Assembly: GCF_036026595.1 (NCBI RefSeq)
Contig: NZ_JARZFX010000005.1
Span: 124,001 to 188,000, forward strand
DNA from: Virgibacillus_P tibetensis
Lineage (GTDB): Bacteria > Bacillota > Bacilli > Bacillales > Amphibacillaceae
DNA: 64,000 nucleotides
Direction: 5' to 3'
The notes beneath the pieces were generated by a model. The model was not told the origin of the DNA and did not search any database. It saw only the letters and a program-made list of their open reading frames with translations. A program made the translations under genes and the position numbers. Shown here piece by piece: positions 46,300 through 56,673 of the stretch. Each line of letters starts with the position of its first letter. Positions within the stretch are counted from its first letter, which is position 1.

Positions 46300-49296
46300 T
46301 TAAGAAACGGGGCGATTATTCAAACTATCATAAACATCGTTGAACATATCTTCCATAATAAACGTCCTGAATTCACCGTTTTCTAGCATCTTCATGAAGA
46401 ACTTTTCATTCTGTGACATACGTGAAATTACATAATCAAGGAATGATTTCTCGTAGGAGAACTTAAAGTTTTCTCTTGTGTTATTCTGTGCTTTTTGGGC
46501 CAGTTCATCATCATTAATCATATCTTCTATAATCTGATCTCTACTTAACTTGTCTGTTTCTGTAAATTCTGTTCCAAAACGTTCGTTTAACCTATCAATT
46601 ATGGACGAAAGCCTTTCTTTCTCTTCTTCAGGGGAAGCCCCTTTTCCATATGAAGTTGGTTTTAATTTCGTTTCCCCTTCTATATTAAGGGATATACTTC
46701 CTTCAAATACTTTCTCATTACGATAAAACTCTAGAGCAACATCATCTGCCAGATACACTTCATCTGAACCAACTCTTGGTAGTTTTTTTAATAGATAGTT
46801 CAAATATACAAATAGTTTATGAAGATCCACATCAGCAAATGGACCTATTTGCAACACAAATGAATAGGTTCTAATAAACTTGGTTGCCGCTCCTTTGAAG
46901 TCATCCTTTTGCTCTTTTGTTAGTTCTTTATTAAACCGATTCACCGCATAATCTAAAATCGCATTTAATTTTTCCTGAGTTCTAGCTGTTTTCTTTTTCC
47001 CGTCAAACTCCAGTTTGCACAAATCATCTATTTCTTCTTCCGTATACACTTGGGCCGCATTCAATTCATTCTGCAAATCATATAGGATATTTGGATCTGT
47101 AACATCTTCCAGACCAGTCACCTCATAATAAGGTTGAAATGCCTTTTGGATATCTTCTGCTTCATTAACGAAATCAAGCACAAATGTATCGTTTTTCCCC
47201 TTACAAGTACGATTCAGGCGAGATAGCGTTTGAACAGCTTTGATGCCATCTAACGGCTTATCAACATACATGGTGTGTAAGAGTGGCTCATCAAACCCAG
47301 TTTGATATTTCTCAGCAACAAGCAACACTTGATATTCATCCGTATGGAACTTTTCCGGTAGTTCCTTCTCCCCGAATTGGTTCATTTCTACTTCAGTATA
47401 AGGAACACCCTTGTCATTCACGGTGCCTGAAAACGCAACGAGTGTCTTTAAATCATGATATTCCTTTGCTTTTATATACTTGTCGAATGCTTGTTTATAC
47501 CTAACAGCATGAAGCCTACTACTTGTAACAACCATAGCTTTTGCCCGACCACCTATTTTATGTCTGGTGACTTGTCGGTAATGTTCAATGATAATTTCTG
47601 TTTTTTGGGCAATATTGTGTGGATGAAGTGAAACAAATCGTGCAATTTGCTTGGATGCTTTACCGCTTGACACTTCTGGATCATCGTCAATGCTTTTGGC
47701 AACTTTGTAAAAAGTTTTATACGTTGTATAGTTTTTCAATACATCCAAAATAAATCCTTCTTCAATTGCTTGCCGCATCGAATAGACATGAAAGGCATGT
47801 GGAATACCGTCCGAGTCTGAGGTTCCAAACCGTTCAATTGTTTTTGGTTTTGGTGTAGCAGTAAATGCAAAAAAGGAAATGTTATCCTGCTTACCACTTT
47901 TTACAATCGTTTCAACAATCCGTTCTTCCATGTCCTGCATATTTTCTTCCATTACTCGTTCTTCTTCAAAAGCGTCTTCAAGTGATTTATCAGACAAAAT
48001 ATTCGTCATTGCAGCAGCAGATTTACCACCCTGAGAAGAGTGTGCCTCATCAATAATGATACCGTATTTCCCTCTTGAAAACTCCCCTACCTTTTCCATA
48101 ATGAACGGGAATTTCTGCAGAGTAGTAATAATGATTCGTGTCCCATTTATAATCGCTTCTGCCAATTGATTGGAGTCTTTATCAATCTTCTCTACCATAC
48201 CAGCTTTATGTTCCAACTGAAAGATAGCATCCTGCAACTGTTTATCTAACACACGCCTGTCCGTAATAACGATAATGCTACTAAATGTCGGGTTATTTTC
48301 ATTATCATGCAACTTAGCCAGGCGATGGGAGAGCCAAGAAATACTGTTTGTTTTTCCACTTCCAGCACTATGCTGAACCAAATAATTATTGCCAACATCT
48401 TTTTCTTTTACATCCGCTTCGATTTTACGCACAACATCCAATTGGTGATAACGTGGAAAAATGACTGTTTCCTTCTTATCTATAATCTCCCCCGTGCTAT
48501 CCTGTACATCTTCTTTTTCTAGATAAACGAATCGGAAAAGAATGTCTAGTAAACTATCCTTTTGAAGAATATCCTTCCATAAGTAAGAGGTTCTGTAATC
48601 TCCATCTCCGACTGGATTCCCTTTTCCCCCTTCATTTCCTTTATTGAAAGGCAAAAAGAACGTTTTGTCTTTATTTAATTGGGTTGCCATATAGACTTCA
48701 TCTGTATCCACAGCAAAATAGACAATGGTTCTTTTTTTGAACTGGAAAAGGATTTCCTCGGGACTTCTGTCGGTTTTAAATTGGCTCATTGAATGTTCTA
48801 CTGTTTGATTGGTCAATTGGTTTTTTAATTCCATCACAGCAATGGGTAATCCATTCAAGGAAATCATCATATCAATACTATTGTTATTTTTGCTACTGTA
48901 ATAAACCTGTCTACTAACGGTGAATATATTCTTTTCATAGCGATCCAAGAGTAGTTGGTTCATTGTGCTTGGCGGTTTATTGAAAGCTAGCTTTAACGTT
49001 TCACCGTAGTCTTTAATACCATGTCGCAAACAATCAATCATACCTCGCTTATCCAGCTCTTTTTGAAGACGATCAATGATTTTTACTTTGTATTGCTCTT
49101 TATATGCCTTTTGCAATCGTTCTAGCGATTTCGGCTGAGTGCTCTCCAAGAATTGAAATAAAATTTCTGTATCAATCGCATGTGTTTTGAACTTTTCCAA
49201 TGCTTGACCTGTAATTGGCCTTTGGATATATCCAGCTTGAATCAAGCTATGTTCAATATTTTCTTCAAAGGCTTTTTCTGTTGGGTCAATGGCCAT
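46300..49296 (-). CDS. hsdR: Type I restriction enzyme R subunit HsdR
   Basis: 998 residues. N-terminal nuclease motif NSIDMMISLNGLPIAVMELK (D...ELK, about residues 155-175), then helicase motifs: Walker A QHSAGSGKTNSISWL, DEAH in IIIDEAHSSQGG, motif III FFAFTATPKPKTI, and motif VI-like VQTLSRLNRTCKGKND. It translocates and cuts unmethylated DNA with HsdM and HsdS. Starts after AAAGGAGGAAGG. Lies 33 bases downstream of hsdS. Appears intact. Confidence 0.94.
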   Translation of the reverse strand: MAIDPTEKAFEENIEHSLIQAGYIQRPITGQALEKFKTHAIDTEILFQFLESTQPKSLERLQKAYKEQYKVKIIDRLQKELDKRGMIDCLRHGIKDYGETLKLAFNKPPSTMNQLLLDRYEKNIFTVSRQVYYSSKNNNSIDMMISLNGLPIAVMELKNQLTNQTVEHSMSQFKTDRSPEEILFQFKKRTIVYFAVDTDEVYMATQLNKDKTFFLPFNKGNEGGKGNPVGDGDYRTSYLWKDILQKDSLLDILFRFVYLEKEDVQDSTGEIIDKKETVIFPRYHQLDVVRKIEADVKEKDVGNNYLVQHSAGSGKTNSISWLSHRLAKLHDNENNPTFSSIIVITDRRVLDKQLQDAIFQLEHKAGMVEKIDKDSNQLAEAIINGTRIIITTLQKFPFIMEKVGEFSRGKYGIIIDEAHSSQGGKSAAAMTNILSDKSLEDAFEEERVMEENMQDMEERIVETIVKSGKQDNISFFAFTATPKPKTIERFGTSDSDGIPHAFHVYSMRQAIEEGFILDVLKNYTTYKTFYKVAKSIDDDPEVSSGKASKQIARFVSLHPHNIAQKTEIIIEHYRQVTRHKIGGRAKAMVVTSSRLHAVRYKQAFDKYIKAKEYHDLKTLVAFSGTVNDKGVPYTEVEMNQFGEKELPEKFHTDEYQVLLVAEKYQTGFDEPLLHTMYVDKPLDGIKAVQTLSRLNRTCKGKNDTFVLDFVNEAEDIQKAFQPYYEVTGLEDVTDPNILYDLQNELNAAQVYTEEEIDDLCKLEFDGKKKTARTQEKLNAILDYAVNRFNKELTKEQKDDFKGAATKFIRTYSFVLQIGPFADVDLHKLFVYLNYLLKKLPRVGSDEVYLADDVALEFYRNEKVFEGSISLNIEGETKLKPTSYGKGASPEEEKERLSSIIDRLNERFGTEFTETDKLSRDQIIEDMINDDELAQKAQNNTRENFKFSYEKSFLDYVISRMSQNEKFFMKMLENGEFRTFIMEDMFNDVYDSLNNRPVS

Positions 49297-49328
49297 GTTG
49301 TCCTTCCTCCTTTCATCTAAATTGGTAA

Positions 49329-50657
49329 TTAAACGTAATCTCGTACATCTATTTTGCCTGTTACCGCTTCATGGATAAGGGATTGGCGATATTCATTGAG
49401 TTTTTGAATTTGGATCTTTATTAAATCTTGTAATCTTCTTATTGATTTTTCTTGTTCACTGATATAATTGATAATTTCTTTTTGTTCTTTTAAAGTGGGA
49501 ACAGGTATGCTCAAATTAGCGTATTTTTCCGCACTTACATTTTGAATAGTTGCTTGTATTGTGTTGCTAATAACCCAATTGTTATAGAGCCCACTTTGAG
49601 TAAAATAATAGACAAACTTTGGTGCTATTTTATTATCATTTGGTTTATATCTTATTAGATAACCAGCGTAACAAGCATCAAATTCTTTATCATGAATATA
49701 GGTTTTACCTACAGTTGCTCCACTTCTAGCGAACAAAATATCATTTTTAGACAAAATATAATTTCTAGCTTTCTCCCACGGTAATGACTTGAACGTTTCA
49801 TCCTTTAAAATGCCTCGTTTATCTATGTCTGTAATTCTGATATAACGTGGAAGATTTTCGTCATCTAATTCTGCTGATTCATTTGCTCCGTACTGCATTT
49901 TTTCGTTTGACAGATATTTTAGTTTTCCAACTTCCCAATGCTCCGGTATCTCCCCAATCCATTCTACTCCCGAATCTTTCATCTTCACATCAGTATTTAA
50001 ACCTTTTGTAACAGCTTCGGTAATAATAGCCTGACGCTTTTCCTCAAACAATTCGATTAGCTTTTCCTTTTCAGAGATAAGGGACTCGATTTCGAATGTT
50101 TTTTCATCTAGGAAGTTAGTTATTTTCTTTTGTTCGTCATATGGTGGTAATAATACAACTAGCTTAGATAATTTACTAGCTTTAATCCCTGCAGCCGTTG
50201 AACCAGTTGCAAATGTTTGCAAATTTGATTGGAAACCATGTGACATCATCCAGTATTTTAAATAATAATTATATAGTACATCTTCCTTTGCACGGAATTT
50301 AATTACTCTTTGAGCAAGAGCAATGTGAGTTTTGTTAACATTTGCTACCTCACCTAAAGGTGCCTCTGTTGTAAATAAAACATCTCCAATTAATGGAATG
50401 CCTCTTCTCATTATTTCTTGGTATTCTTCCTTCCTTACATATTCTTGAGATACAGAATAGTCAATTTGACCATTTTTAATATTTTTTGCAGTCACTAAGA
50501 AAACGCCCTCATCAACCTTTTCGGGAGTCTTTCCTCTATAATCAACTAATGAAGAAAGGTATTTAGTTACCCCCCCACTTGTCCAACCTCGGGGAATCTC
50601 ACCTATCCACTCTATACCACTTTCTTTATACTCAGGATATCTCTTTAGCTCTTCCAT
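49329..50657 (-). CDS. hsdS: Type I restriction specificity subunit HsdS
   Basis: 442 residues. Two target-recognition domains, each followed by the conserved helical arm: first ends PPYDEQKKITNFLDEKTFEI, second ends TLKEQKEIINYISEQEKSIR. The central repeat SGVEWIGEIPEHWEVGKLKY mirrors the N-terminal ESGIEWIGEIPRGW. The domains determine the two half-sites of the recognition sequence, which cannot be read from sequence. ATG overlaps the hsdM stop (TGATG). Appears intact. Confidence 0.92.
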   Translation of the reverse strand: MEELKRYPEYKESGIEWIGEIPRGWTSGGVTKYLSSLVDYRGKTPEKVDEGVFLVTAKNIKNGQIDYSVSQEYVRKEEYQEIMRRGIPLIGDVLFTTEAPLGEVANVNKTHIALAQRVIKFRAKEDVLYNYYLKYWMMSHGFQSNLQTFATGSTAAGIKASKLSKLVVLLPPYDEQKKITNFLDEKTFEIESLISEKEKLIELFEEKRQAIITEAVTKGLNTDVKMKDSGVEWIGEIPEHWEVGKLKYLSNEKMQYGANESAELDDENLPRYIRITDIDKRGILKDETFKSLPWEKARNYILSKNDILFARSGATVGKTYIHDKEFDACYAGYLIRYKPNDNKIAPKFVYYFTQSGLYNNWVISNTIQATIQNVSAEKYANLSIPVPTLKEQKEIINYISEQEKSIRRLQDLIKIQIQKLNEYRQSLIHEAVTGKIDVRDYV

Positions 50658-52669
50658 CACCCCATCACCTTCTTTAATTTCTCCATAATACTTTCTTCCA
50701 TCTCTTTAATCTCTTCCATAATTTTATGAGAACTTCTTAACACAGTGTATTTGTAAAAGTTCCTTGTGAATGGAATTTCATAGCCAATTTTCGTCTTTGT
50801 TTCATCAATCCAGGCATCTGGAACATGAGGTTTTACTTCTCGATCAAAATAGACGTGTATATCTTCTTTCAAAGGTACACTTTCAGTGTCCCTTAAATCG
50901 GGATCTGCTTCTGGTTTACCTTTGCTGTCGGTAACAATATCCGCTGTATCGTCTTTCTCCGACAACGCATTTAAAATGGCTTTTAACAATGCCGCACTAA
51001 CCATGATATCCTTTTCCTTGAATATGGCTTTTAACTTTTTCGTAAATGCTTCTCGATTTTTATACAAAACATCATCTTGAATAGAAAACAAAGCAGATTC
51101 AATATCCTTTTGCAGTTGCTTACCTAACGCTATCTCCTCTTTGCCCGCTTCCCCTTTCTTACGAGACTTAGTGAGATTTTCAAATGCCTTTTGATTGTAT
51201 AACTCCTTAATACGTTCTTCATTAATTTGGAAGTTTAATCGCAATGGACGTTCAACTGTAATTTTTTGGTACCCAAAGTATTCATTATTAAAGATTTTAA
51301 CATGTTCTCCATTTTCAAAATCACCATATAATCGTACAATCTCATTTATGTGTTCATCCAATAGTTCATGGCGTTTGTTACCAAGGCTTTTTCGCATCTT
51401 CTTGAAGAAGTCTACAGCATTCACAAGCTGGATTTTGCCTTTTCTCTTTGGACTTTTATTATTCGTTAAAATCCAGATATATGTTGAAATTCCTGTGTTG
51501 TAGAAAAGTTGATCTGGCATTGCAACAATCCCTTCAACAAGGTCATTTCCAATTAAGTAACGGCGAATTTCACTTTCACCAGAGCCTGCGTCTCCAGTAA
51601 ATAGCGGAGACCCATTCATGATAATAGCTATTCGAGAACCTTTAGGGTTTTCTTCCGTAACAGGTTTCATCTTAGAGACTAAATGCTGCAAAAATAACAA
51701 TTGACCGTCACTAATACGTGGTAATCCTGCTCCAAAACGGCCATCCATGCCCATATTATCATGTTCTGCCTTCACTACTTTTTCAGCCGGTTTCCATTCA
51801 ACGCCATAGGGTGGGTTAGAAATGAGATAGTCGAAGTGTTTCCCTGCAAATGCGTCATTAGACAACGTATTGCCAAACCGAATATTTCTTGCTTCTTCAC
51901 CTTTGATTAATATATCTGCTTTACAAATAGCATACGACTCTTCATTAATTTCTTGAGCAAAGAATTCAAGATCTGCAGTCGGGTTTAGTTCCTTCAGATA
52001 CTCCTGTGCAACAGATCCCATCCCACCAGTTCCTGCACAGCTATCATATAAAGTCTGTGTGATACCTTGTTTTGTCAAGATATCCTCGTCATTTAGGAAC
52101 AGTAAATTAACCATCAAACGAACAACTTCTCTTGGAGTGTAGTGATCACCAGCCTCGGCATGTTCAGAGAAGCGGCGAATTAGTTCTTCAAATATGTAAC
52201 CCATCTCGACGTTGGATACGACATCTGGATGCAAATCAACTTCACTGAAACGCTTAACAACAAGATAAAGTAAATCATTACGTTCCATTTTCTCTATTTG
52301 TTTATCAAATTCAAAGTATTCAATAATATCCCTAGCACTTCTCGAATAACCGTTTATATAGTCTCGAAGGTTGTCAGCAATGTTATCCGAGTCACCTAGC
52401 AGTTTACTGAAATCATACTTGCTAATATTACTGAATCGCTTATCCCCTGCTTTTCGACTCAGTATTTCATCACGGGATTCTTCCGGGAGGTGTTTGAATT
52501 CCTCATATTCTGAAAGCACATCTTCTTTAGTATCTGCAAGAACACAGTCAAAACGACGTAAAACAGCCATTGGAAGAACTACTTTTCCGTAATCTTCTGG
52601 TTTGTATGGTCCACGTAGTAATTCCGCTATTGACCATATAAAACTTACCTTTTCTTGAAAGTTAATCAT
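50657..52669 (-). CDS. hsdM: Type I DNA methyltransferase subunit HsdM
   Basis: 670 residues, somewhat longer than usual because of the C-terminal extension (from ~residue 500). SAM-binding motif SCAGTGGMGSVAQEYL (residues ~215-230), N6-adenine catalytic motif LISNPPYGVEW. The N-terminal helical HsdM region begins VSFIWSIAELLRGPYKPED. It methylates host sites and holds HsdS. Starts after AAAGGGGA. First gene of the M-S-R operon. Confidence 0.94.
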   Translation of the reverse strand: MINFQEKVSFIWSIAELLRGPYKPEDYGKVVLPMAVLRRFDCVLADTKEDVLSEYEEFKHLPEESRDEILSRKAGDKRFSNISKYDFSKLLGDSDNIADNLRDYINGYSRSARDIIEYFEFDKQIEKMERNDLLYLVVKRFSEVDLHPDVVSNVEMGYIFEELIRRFSEHAEAGDHYTPREVVRLMVNLLFLNDEDILTKQGITQTLYDSCAGTGGMGSVAQEYLKELNPTADLEFFAQEINEESYAICKADILIKGEEARNIRFGNTLSNDAFAGKHFDYLISNPPYGVEWKPAEKVVKAEHDNMGMDGRFGAGLPRISDGQLLFLQHLVSKMKPVTEENPKGSRIAIIMNGSPLFTGDAGSGESEIRRYLIGNDLVEGIVAMPDQLFYNTGISTYIWILTNNKSPKRKGKIQLVNAVDFFKKMRKSLGNKRHELLDEHINEIVRLYGDFENGEHVKIFNNEYFGYQKITVERPLRLNFQINEERIKELYNQKAFENLTKSRKKGEAGKEEIALGKQLQKDIESALFSIQDDVLYKNREAFTKKLKAIFKEKDIMVSAALLKAILNALSEKDDTADIVTDSKGKPEADPDLRDTESVPLKEDIHVYFDREVKPHVPDAWIDETKTKIGYEIPFTRNFYKYTVLRSSHKIMEEIKEMEESIMEKLKKVMG

Positions 52670-52973
52670 GGTTTATTCCCCTTTATTCCAATATGGTTCG
52701 ATATTCCTAACCTATTACTTAATAGTATCAAACTATAGACAAAAAGATAAGACTGAATAAGTATAAAGATAAACTAAGGCGTTATAAACTTATCATCTTT
52801 TTTCTATTTCGAAATCAATATAAACACACTTAAAAAGAGCGAAAAATTATTATGTATTCTATGCCTAAGTTACAACTTTCGCCTTATCTAAGAACTTACT
52901 TCTTCATGGGATATAGTTTTAAGGTTGCAATAAATAAAGGAAAGTCGCAACATGCAACTTTCCCTTTGTACAA
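52670..52973. other. Region between hsdM promoter and the helicase operon end
   Basis: Contains the hsdM promoter and a minus-strand terminator at 52932-52963. No gene. Confidence 0.45.
52932..52963 (-). terminator. Terminator of the helicase operon
   Basis: On the minus strand GGAAAGT-TGCATGTTGCG-ACTTTCC is followed by TTTATTT. It comes directly after the 68-residue gene. Confidence 0.75.
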
Positions 52974-53180
52974 CTACACTAGTCTATCTATTCCGTATCT
53001 TCCCTTCAAACCCTTCTCATCCATAAAACCGACAACAGTGTATTTTCTATTCCCATTTGATTTCCCGCATTCATAATTTAGTAGCTCTCTTATGTACCTC
53101 CCCTTAATGGTACTATCTTCTGACTCAAAGCCATACCACTGTACAAGTCTCAACAGGATACTATCCAAATAACCGTCCAT
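52974..53180 (-). CDS. Small protein, 68 residues, last gene of the helicase operon
   Basis: The frame MDGYLDSILLRLVQWYGFES ... KGRYGIDRLV starts 13 bases after the helicase stop, with only a weak ribosome binding site (GAGATG), so translation may depend on coupling. Contains GRYIRELLNYECGKSNGNRK and looks soluble. Function unknown. It ends right before the terminator. Confidence 0.55.
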   Translation of the reverse strand: MDGYLDSILLRLVQWYGFESEDSTIKGRYIRELLNYECGKSNGNRKYTVVGFMDEKGLKGRYGIDRLV

Positions 53181-53193
53181 CTCAGCTTTGCTA

Positions 53194-55188
53194 CTAAATA
53201 TAATCTTTTCCCCCTTTGTCTTTTGCCAGCTCCAGCCGATTACACACTTCCTGGTACATCGTAACTTGAATAGATGCGTCCTTTGCTTTTTTTATTTTTT
53301 CCACCTCTTGAGAGGCTACTTTATGTTCGAGATAGGAACACTTTCCATCTTTTCCAGCTTTTAAGTGACATTTCATAACCTGTTTTACTATTTCGTAGTC
53401 AACGCCATGTTCAATAAAATACATGAAGTCATTTTTGGCATTTTTTTCAAGTTTCCCAATCAGCCCATTTTTTCCACTCAGTCCATATCTAATGTATTCT
53501 TTTTTTAACCGTTCATACATGCTCTTGTCCTCAATTATCATCTTGATAATTTCCTTTGAAGACAGATTAGATAACCCAATTCGTCCAGCATTCGCTTCTT
53601 CCTCATCCTCCTCTTCATTATCATCCATATTCTCATCTAAGTTTTTGAACTCACATTGGAATCGTTGCTCTAATTCCCGAATTAGCACATCTTGATTCTT
53701 ATAATTGTAATACGTCTTGTTACGGATGAGGTTGCTCTGGATCATTGGTGTTAATACATGTAGATTCCCATTATCATCTGAGAAAAGTCCTGATTGCTTC
53801 TCCATACTGTCTAGCGTTATCATGAAATCAGTTGGTTTTTTTCTAACCTTCTTAATGAGTTCTTTAGAGTTTACTGCTTTTTTTATCTCCTCTTTCAAAA
53901 AAGTTTGGTACAGAAATGCTTTTCTTTGTTTAGGAGCATCTGCTTTTTGGAAAAAGATTTTAAAGGCATTATATTTATTCCTAAAACGGTGTGACATTTG
54001 AATAAGTCGAGTTAACTCGTGATTCATGGAATTATGAGAACAAAGTACCCATGTTTCGGCTTTTTCCTGATTATTGGTTATTGAAACGCCTGAAGAAAGC
54101 ACAGTAGTACTGAGGATTACTTGAATATCTCCTGAAACATTTCCTTTGTCGATAATGGTGATTTCTTCCTCTTGACGCTCACTTTCCTTTTTTGCCATAA
54201 TACCAATCGCATTAATATTTTGCTGTTGGAGTTCCTGACAATAATCCTCAATCCAACTAGTGTCTTCTATAAAGACAAGAAGTTGTCTATCTTTATTGGT
54301 TTCAACTGCGAAGCGAATCATTCTAAGAAATAGGGATTTTAATTCTTTAGTTGAATTACTTAGAATTGAATAACCTGCTTCCTTGAAAGGTTTCTCATGG
54401 TCTTCTTGGTTTATTTGGATGATTAAATCATACTCACTAAAAAAGAGATTTTCCGGTGTTGCTGTAACAAAAAGAGAAACGCCTCCCATATCCAAAAAGG
54501 ACCTTTCTGAAATGAAGTAATCTCTTATTGTGTCCAACTTGAAGGAAGCATCAGTGGAAAGGACATGAATTTCGTCTGTTATCAACAAGCCCTGAAACTC
54601 ATTATCTTTATACTCTTTTCTTTTTCTTCTTTTCTCATTTAATTTGGATTCAAGAATACGTGGGGCGTGATCAATAGTGGTGATAAAACTTGGGGCTTGT
54701 TTAAAGATAATATCCCTCTCCAATGAGCTATATCCATCAGAGCCAGTTAGCATGGTGGAGTTACCATCGCTTTCAAAGTTACCTTTTAAGTTGTTGATTA
54801 AAGCTCTTCTAGGACACGCATAAGCAGCAGCAAACTGATTAGAAAAACTATCAGAAGACTTAGCAGTCACAACTTTCTCATTGAGTTCATGAATCATTTT
54901 AATTAATCCGAAACTTTTTCCGGTTCCAGTATCTGAAACTAGCAAAATCCTTTTCCCTCGACTTGTTGGTGAAGTAAGAATTCTTTTTAACTCCAAATAA
55001 ACGTCTTTATTGTCAAATATCTTACCTGTAATGTTCAGGGTAATGTCAGGTTGTAAATCGCTTTTCTCAGAAAAAGTAAAGACATTGCTCGTGTCTATTC
55101 CGTGTTGTCGCAGGATATGAATTAATGATCCTGCTGTTACGTCATGGTATCCTTTGTATTCGTTAATGTCTTGCTTTGTTTTACCCAT
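53194..55188 (-). CDS. SF2 helicase with DEIH box, origin-binding/replication-like
   Basis: 664 residues. Walker A LLVSDTGTGKSFGL (~residue 85), motif II LLITDEIHVLST (DEIH), motif III LFVTATPENLFF, and the C-terminal motif SHRFRNKYN (arginine finger). The N-terminal 70 residues and the acidic stretch NMDDNEEEDEEEAN are unusual. The overall layout recalls origin-binding helicases, and the operon lies about 7 kb from ParM/ParR-like genes. Replication or undescribed defence are both possible. It overlaps the preceding gene by 8 bases and has a GGAGGTG site inside it. Confidence 0.8.
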   Translation of the reverse strand: MGKTKQDINEYKGYHDVTAGSLIHILRQHGIDTSNVFTFSEKSDLQPDITLNITGKIFDNKDVYLELKRILTSPTSRGKRILLVSDTGTGKSFGLIKMIHELNEKVVTAKSSDSFSNQFAAAYACPRRALINNLKGNFESDGNSTMLTGSDGYSSLERDIIFKQAPSFITTIDHAPRILESKLNEKRRKRKEYKDNEFQGLLITDEIHVLSTDASFKLDTIRDYFISERSFLDMGGVSLFVTATPENLFFSEYDLIIQINQEDHEKPFKEAGYSILSNSTKELKSLFLRMIRFAVETNKDRQLLVFIEDTSWIEDYCQELQQQNINAIGIMAKKESERQEEEITIIDKGNVSGDIQVILSTTVLSSGVSITNNQEKAETWVLCSHNSMNHELTRLIQMSHRFRNKYNAFKIFFQKADAPKQRKAFLYQTFLKEEIKKAVNSKELIKKVRKKPTDFMITLDSMEKQSGLFSDDNGNLHVLTPMIQSNLIRNKTYYNYKNQDVLIRELEQRFQCEFKNLDENMDDNEEEDEEEANAGRIGLSNLSSKEIIKMIIEDKSMYERLKKEYIRYGLSGKNGLIGKLEKNAKNDFMYFIEHGVDYEIVKQVMKCHLKAGKDGKCSYLEHKVASQEVEKIKKAKDASIQVTMYQEVCNRLELAKDKGGKDYI

Positions 55189-55600
55189 TATAAAGCACCT
55201 CCGCTAAATCATATTTTTGTTGTTCTGTAATTTGACCATCTTCTTCTATATTGTTTAGAGCCATATACAAATACTCCCTTTCTTTGTAGGATATTGATAT
55301 CGAAAAGTTTTCAGCCTTAAAGGCTTTCAATAACTCATTGAAATTAACCGTTGAGATAATGCTCTTACTTTTAAAATCTTCTTCTACTACTTGCTGGACC
55401 ATTTCTTTCTTATCTACCTTGCCACTCTTCTTTTTAACAATCTTTTCTATACGTCTATATTTATTCAGATATGGTTGTAAATCACAGATTGGAGCATCTT
55501 TAATCAACTTCACATTATTCGTTGATGGCAAAATGTCTTTATGAAGGTAAGTGCTACTGTCTAGTTGGATTCCCAACTTTATCTCTAGGTCATCTCTCAC
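55181..55600 (-). CDS. Hypothetical protein, 139 residues, helicase operon
   Basis: GTG start immediately after the stop of the upstream gene. Helical, charged: LNKYRRIEKIVKKKSGKVDK, then VNFNELLKAFKAENFSISI and an acidic end QITEQQKYDLAEVLYNG. Not recognised. Overlaps the helicase start by 8 bases. Its place suggests a small partner of the helicase. Confidence 0.65.
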   Translation of the reverse strand: MRDDLEIKLGIQLDSSTYLHKDILPSTNNVKLIKDAPICDLQPYLNKYRRIEKIVKKKSGKVDKKEMVQQVVEEDFKSKSIISTVNFNELLKAFKAENFSISISYKEREYLYMALNNIEEDGQITEQQKYDLAEVLYNG

Positions 55601-56065
55601 TCATTCATATATTAATTGTTGAACCTCAAAATCAACATTTTCTAGCTCAATAACGGGTAAATACAAATGATACCTTTTTTCAGCTAGTTTATCGCCACTT
55701 GAGTAGGATTCTTGAATAAAACGAAAGGGGCCATTCATGATGGAAGATATTACTTTCGGGAGAATTTTAGGTGGGGTTGAAGATAAGTCATTCAAGTTAT
55801 ACCAATAAATATTCGTTCGGTAATTTTTAATCTTATTACGTGTCCTCTCGGAGTTTTTCCATGAACCCATAGCCATTGGATATCCATTACTTAACATATA
55901 GCTAAATGAAGTATCATCCAGTCTATTATGTTCATTATTTTTGACATTGACTTGGTCCAAGTGAGACTGAATTAACTCGATATTTTCTATCGCATCTTCT
56001 TTTGAACTAAACCCCCGAGTATATGGAGTAATTAAGTTACCAGACTCCGTTTCCTTTTTCTTCAT
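55601..56065 (-). CDS. Hypothetical protein, 154 residues, first gene of the helicase operon
   Basis: Start after AGAAAGGAAAG. The segment NIYWYNLNDLSSTPPKILPK and FRFIQESYSSGDKLAEKRYH followed by LYLPV is laid out like the small-subunit-type primase proteins of plasmids and ICEs (..DIDD.., then YTTFS...PRYR). Here the Asp pair seems to be Asn (YNLND), so any primase activity is doubtful. The match is weak and is inference only. Confidence 0.55.
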   Translation of the reverse strand: MKKKETESGNLITPYTRGFSSKEDAIENIELIQSHLDQVNVKNNEHNRLDDTSFSYMLSNGYPMAMGSWKNSERTRNKIKNYRTNIYWYNLNDLSSTPPKILPKVISSIMNGPFRFIQESYSSGDKLAEKRYHLYLPVIELENVDFEVQQLIYE

Positions 56066-56660
56066 AACAGCTTCTTTCCTTTCTTATGTTGTTATTCATA
56101 TTATAGCAATTACTTATAGATTAATATTCTACTATATGTTCGAGGATGTTCTATGTAATAGAAAGAAAAAGTGATACGGAGCATACCTTTTGCAAACCCT
56201 ATAAACCTCCACATAAAATGCAGGGCGAACAATAACTTATTTAATAGTATCTTAACCATTTCTTTCGCCCTTGGTTATTTTTTTCCTTAAACAGCAAAAC
56301 GTTTATAAGGTTGCCTTTAAAAGAACTTAGAGATATTTATTATTAAAAAGGAGTTTAACTTAGATTGGATTATGAAGGTTATTGTATGTATAAATATTTT
56401 ATTTAAAAACGACAACAAAGACTCGTTAACTAGGAAATTCAAGCACAACTTCTTTCACTCTTTGATATAAGTGGGCTTTGAATTTCTAAGGGGAATTCAG
56501 AAATATACAACCATGTTTAGGTTTATTTTTAACCAAAATGACCTCTACCTCGGAGATTTAAGCACAACTTCTTTGTTTTAACTACCGGTGCTTCCTAACC
56601 TTCTCTATAAAGCCAAATAAACAATTCTTATTTTTTCTAATAAAAAAACACATAGACCCA
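56066..56660. other. Intergenic region upstream of the helicase operon with short direct repeats
   Basis: About 600 bases without a gene. TTCAAGCACAACTTCTTT at about 56439 and TTTAAGCACAACTTCTTT at about 56560 are near-identical 18-mers 120 bases apart. It could hold an origin or regulatory sites for the operon. Confidence 0.4.
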
Positions 56661-56673
56661 TTAATCTATGTGT
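56642..56673 (-). terminator. Terminator of the YolD-like gene
   Basis: ACACATAGA and TCTATGTGT form the stem, with an A-tract (U on the minus strand) at 56642-56648. It overlaps the last two codons. Confidence 0.75.

Noticed and set aside
46300..52669. Additional anti-restriction or phase-variable hsdS copies
   Set aside because: Only one hsdS is present and no inverted repeats or recombinase adjoin it.
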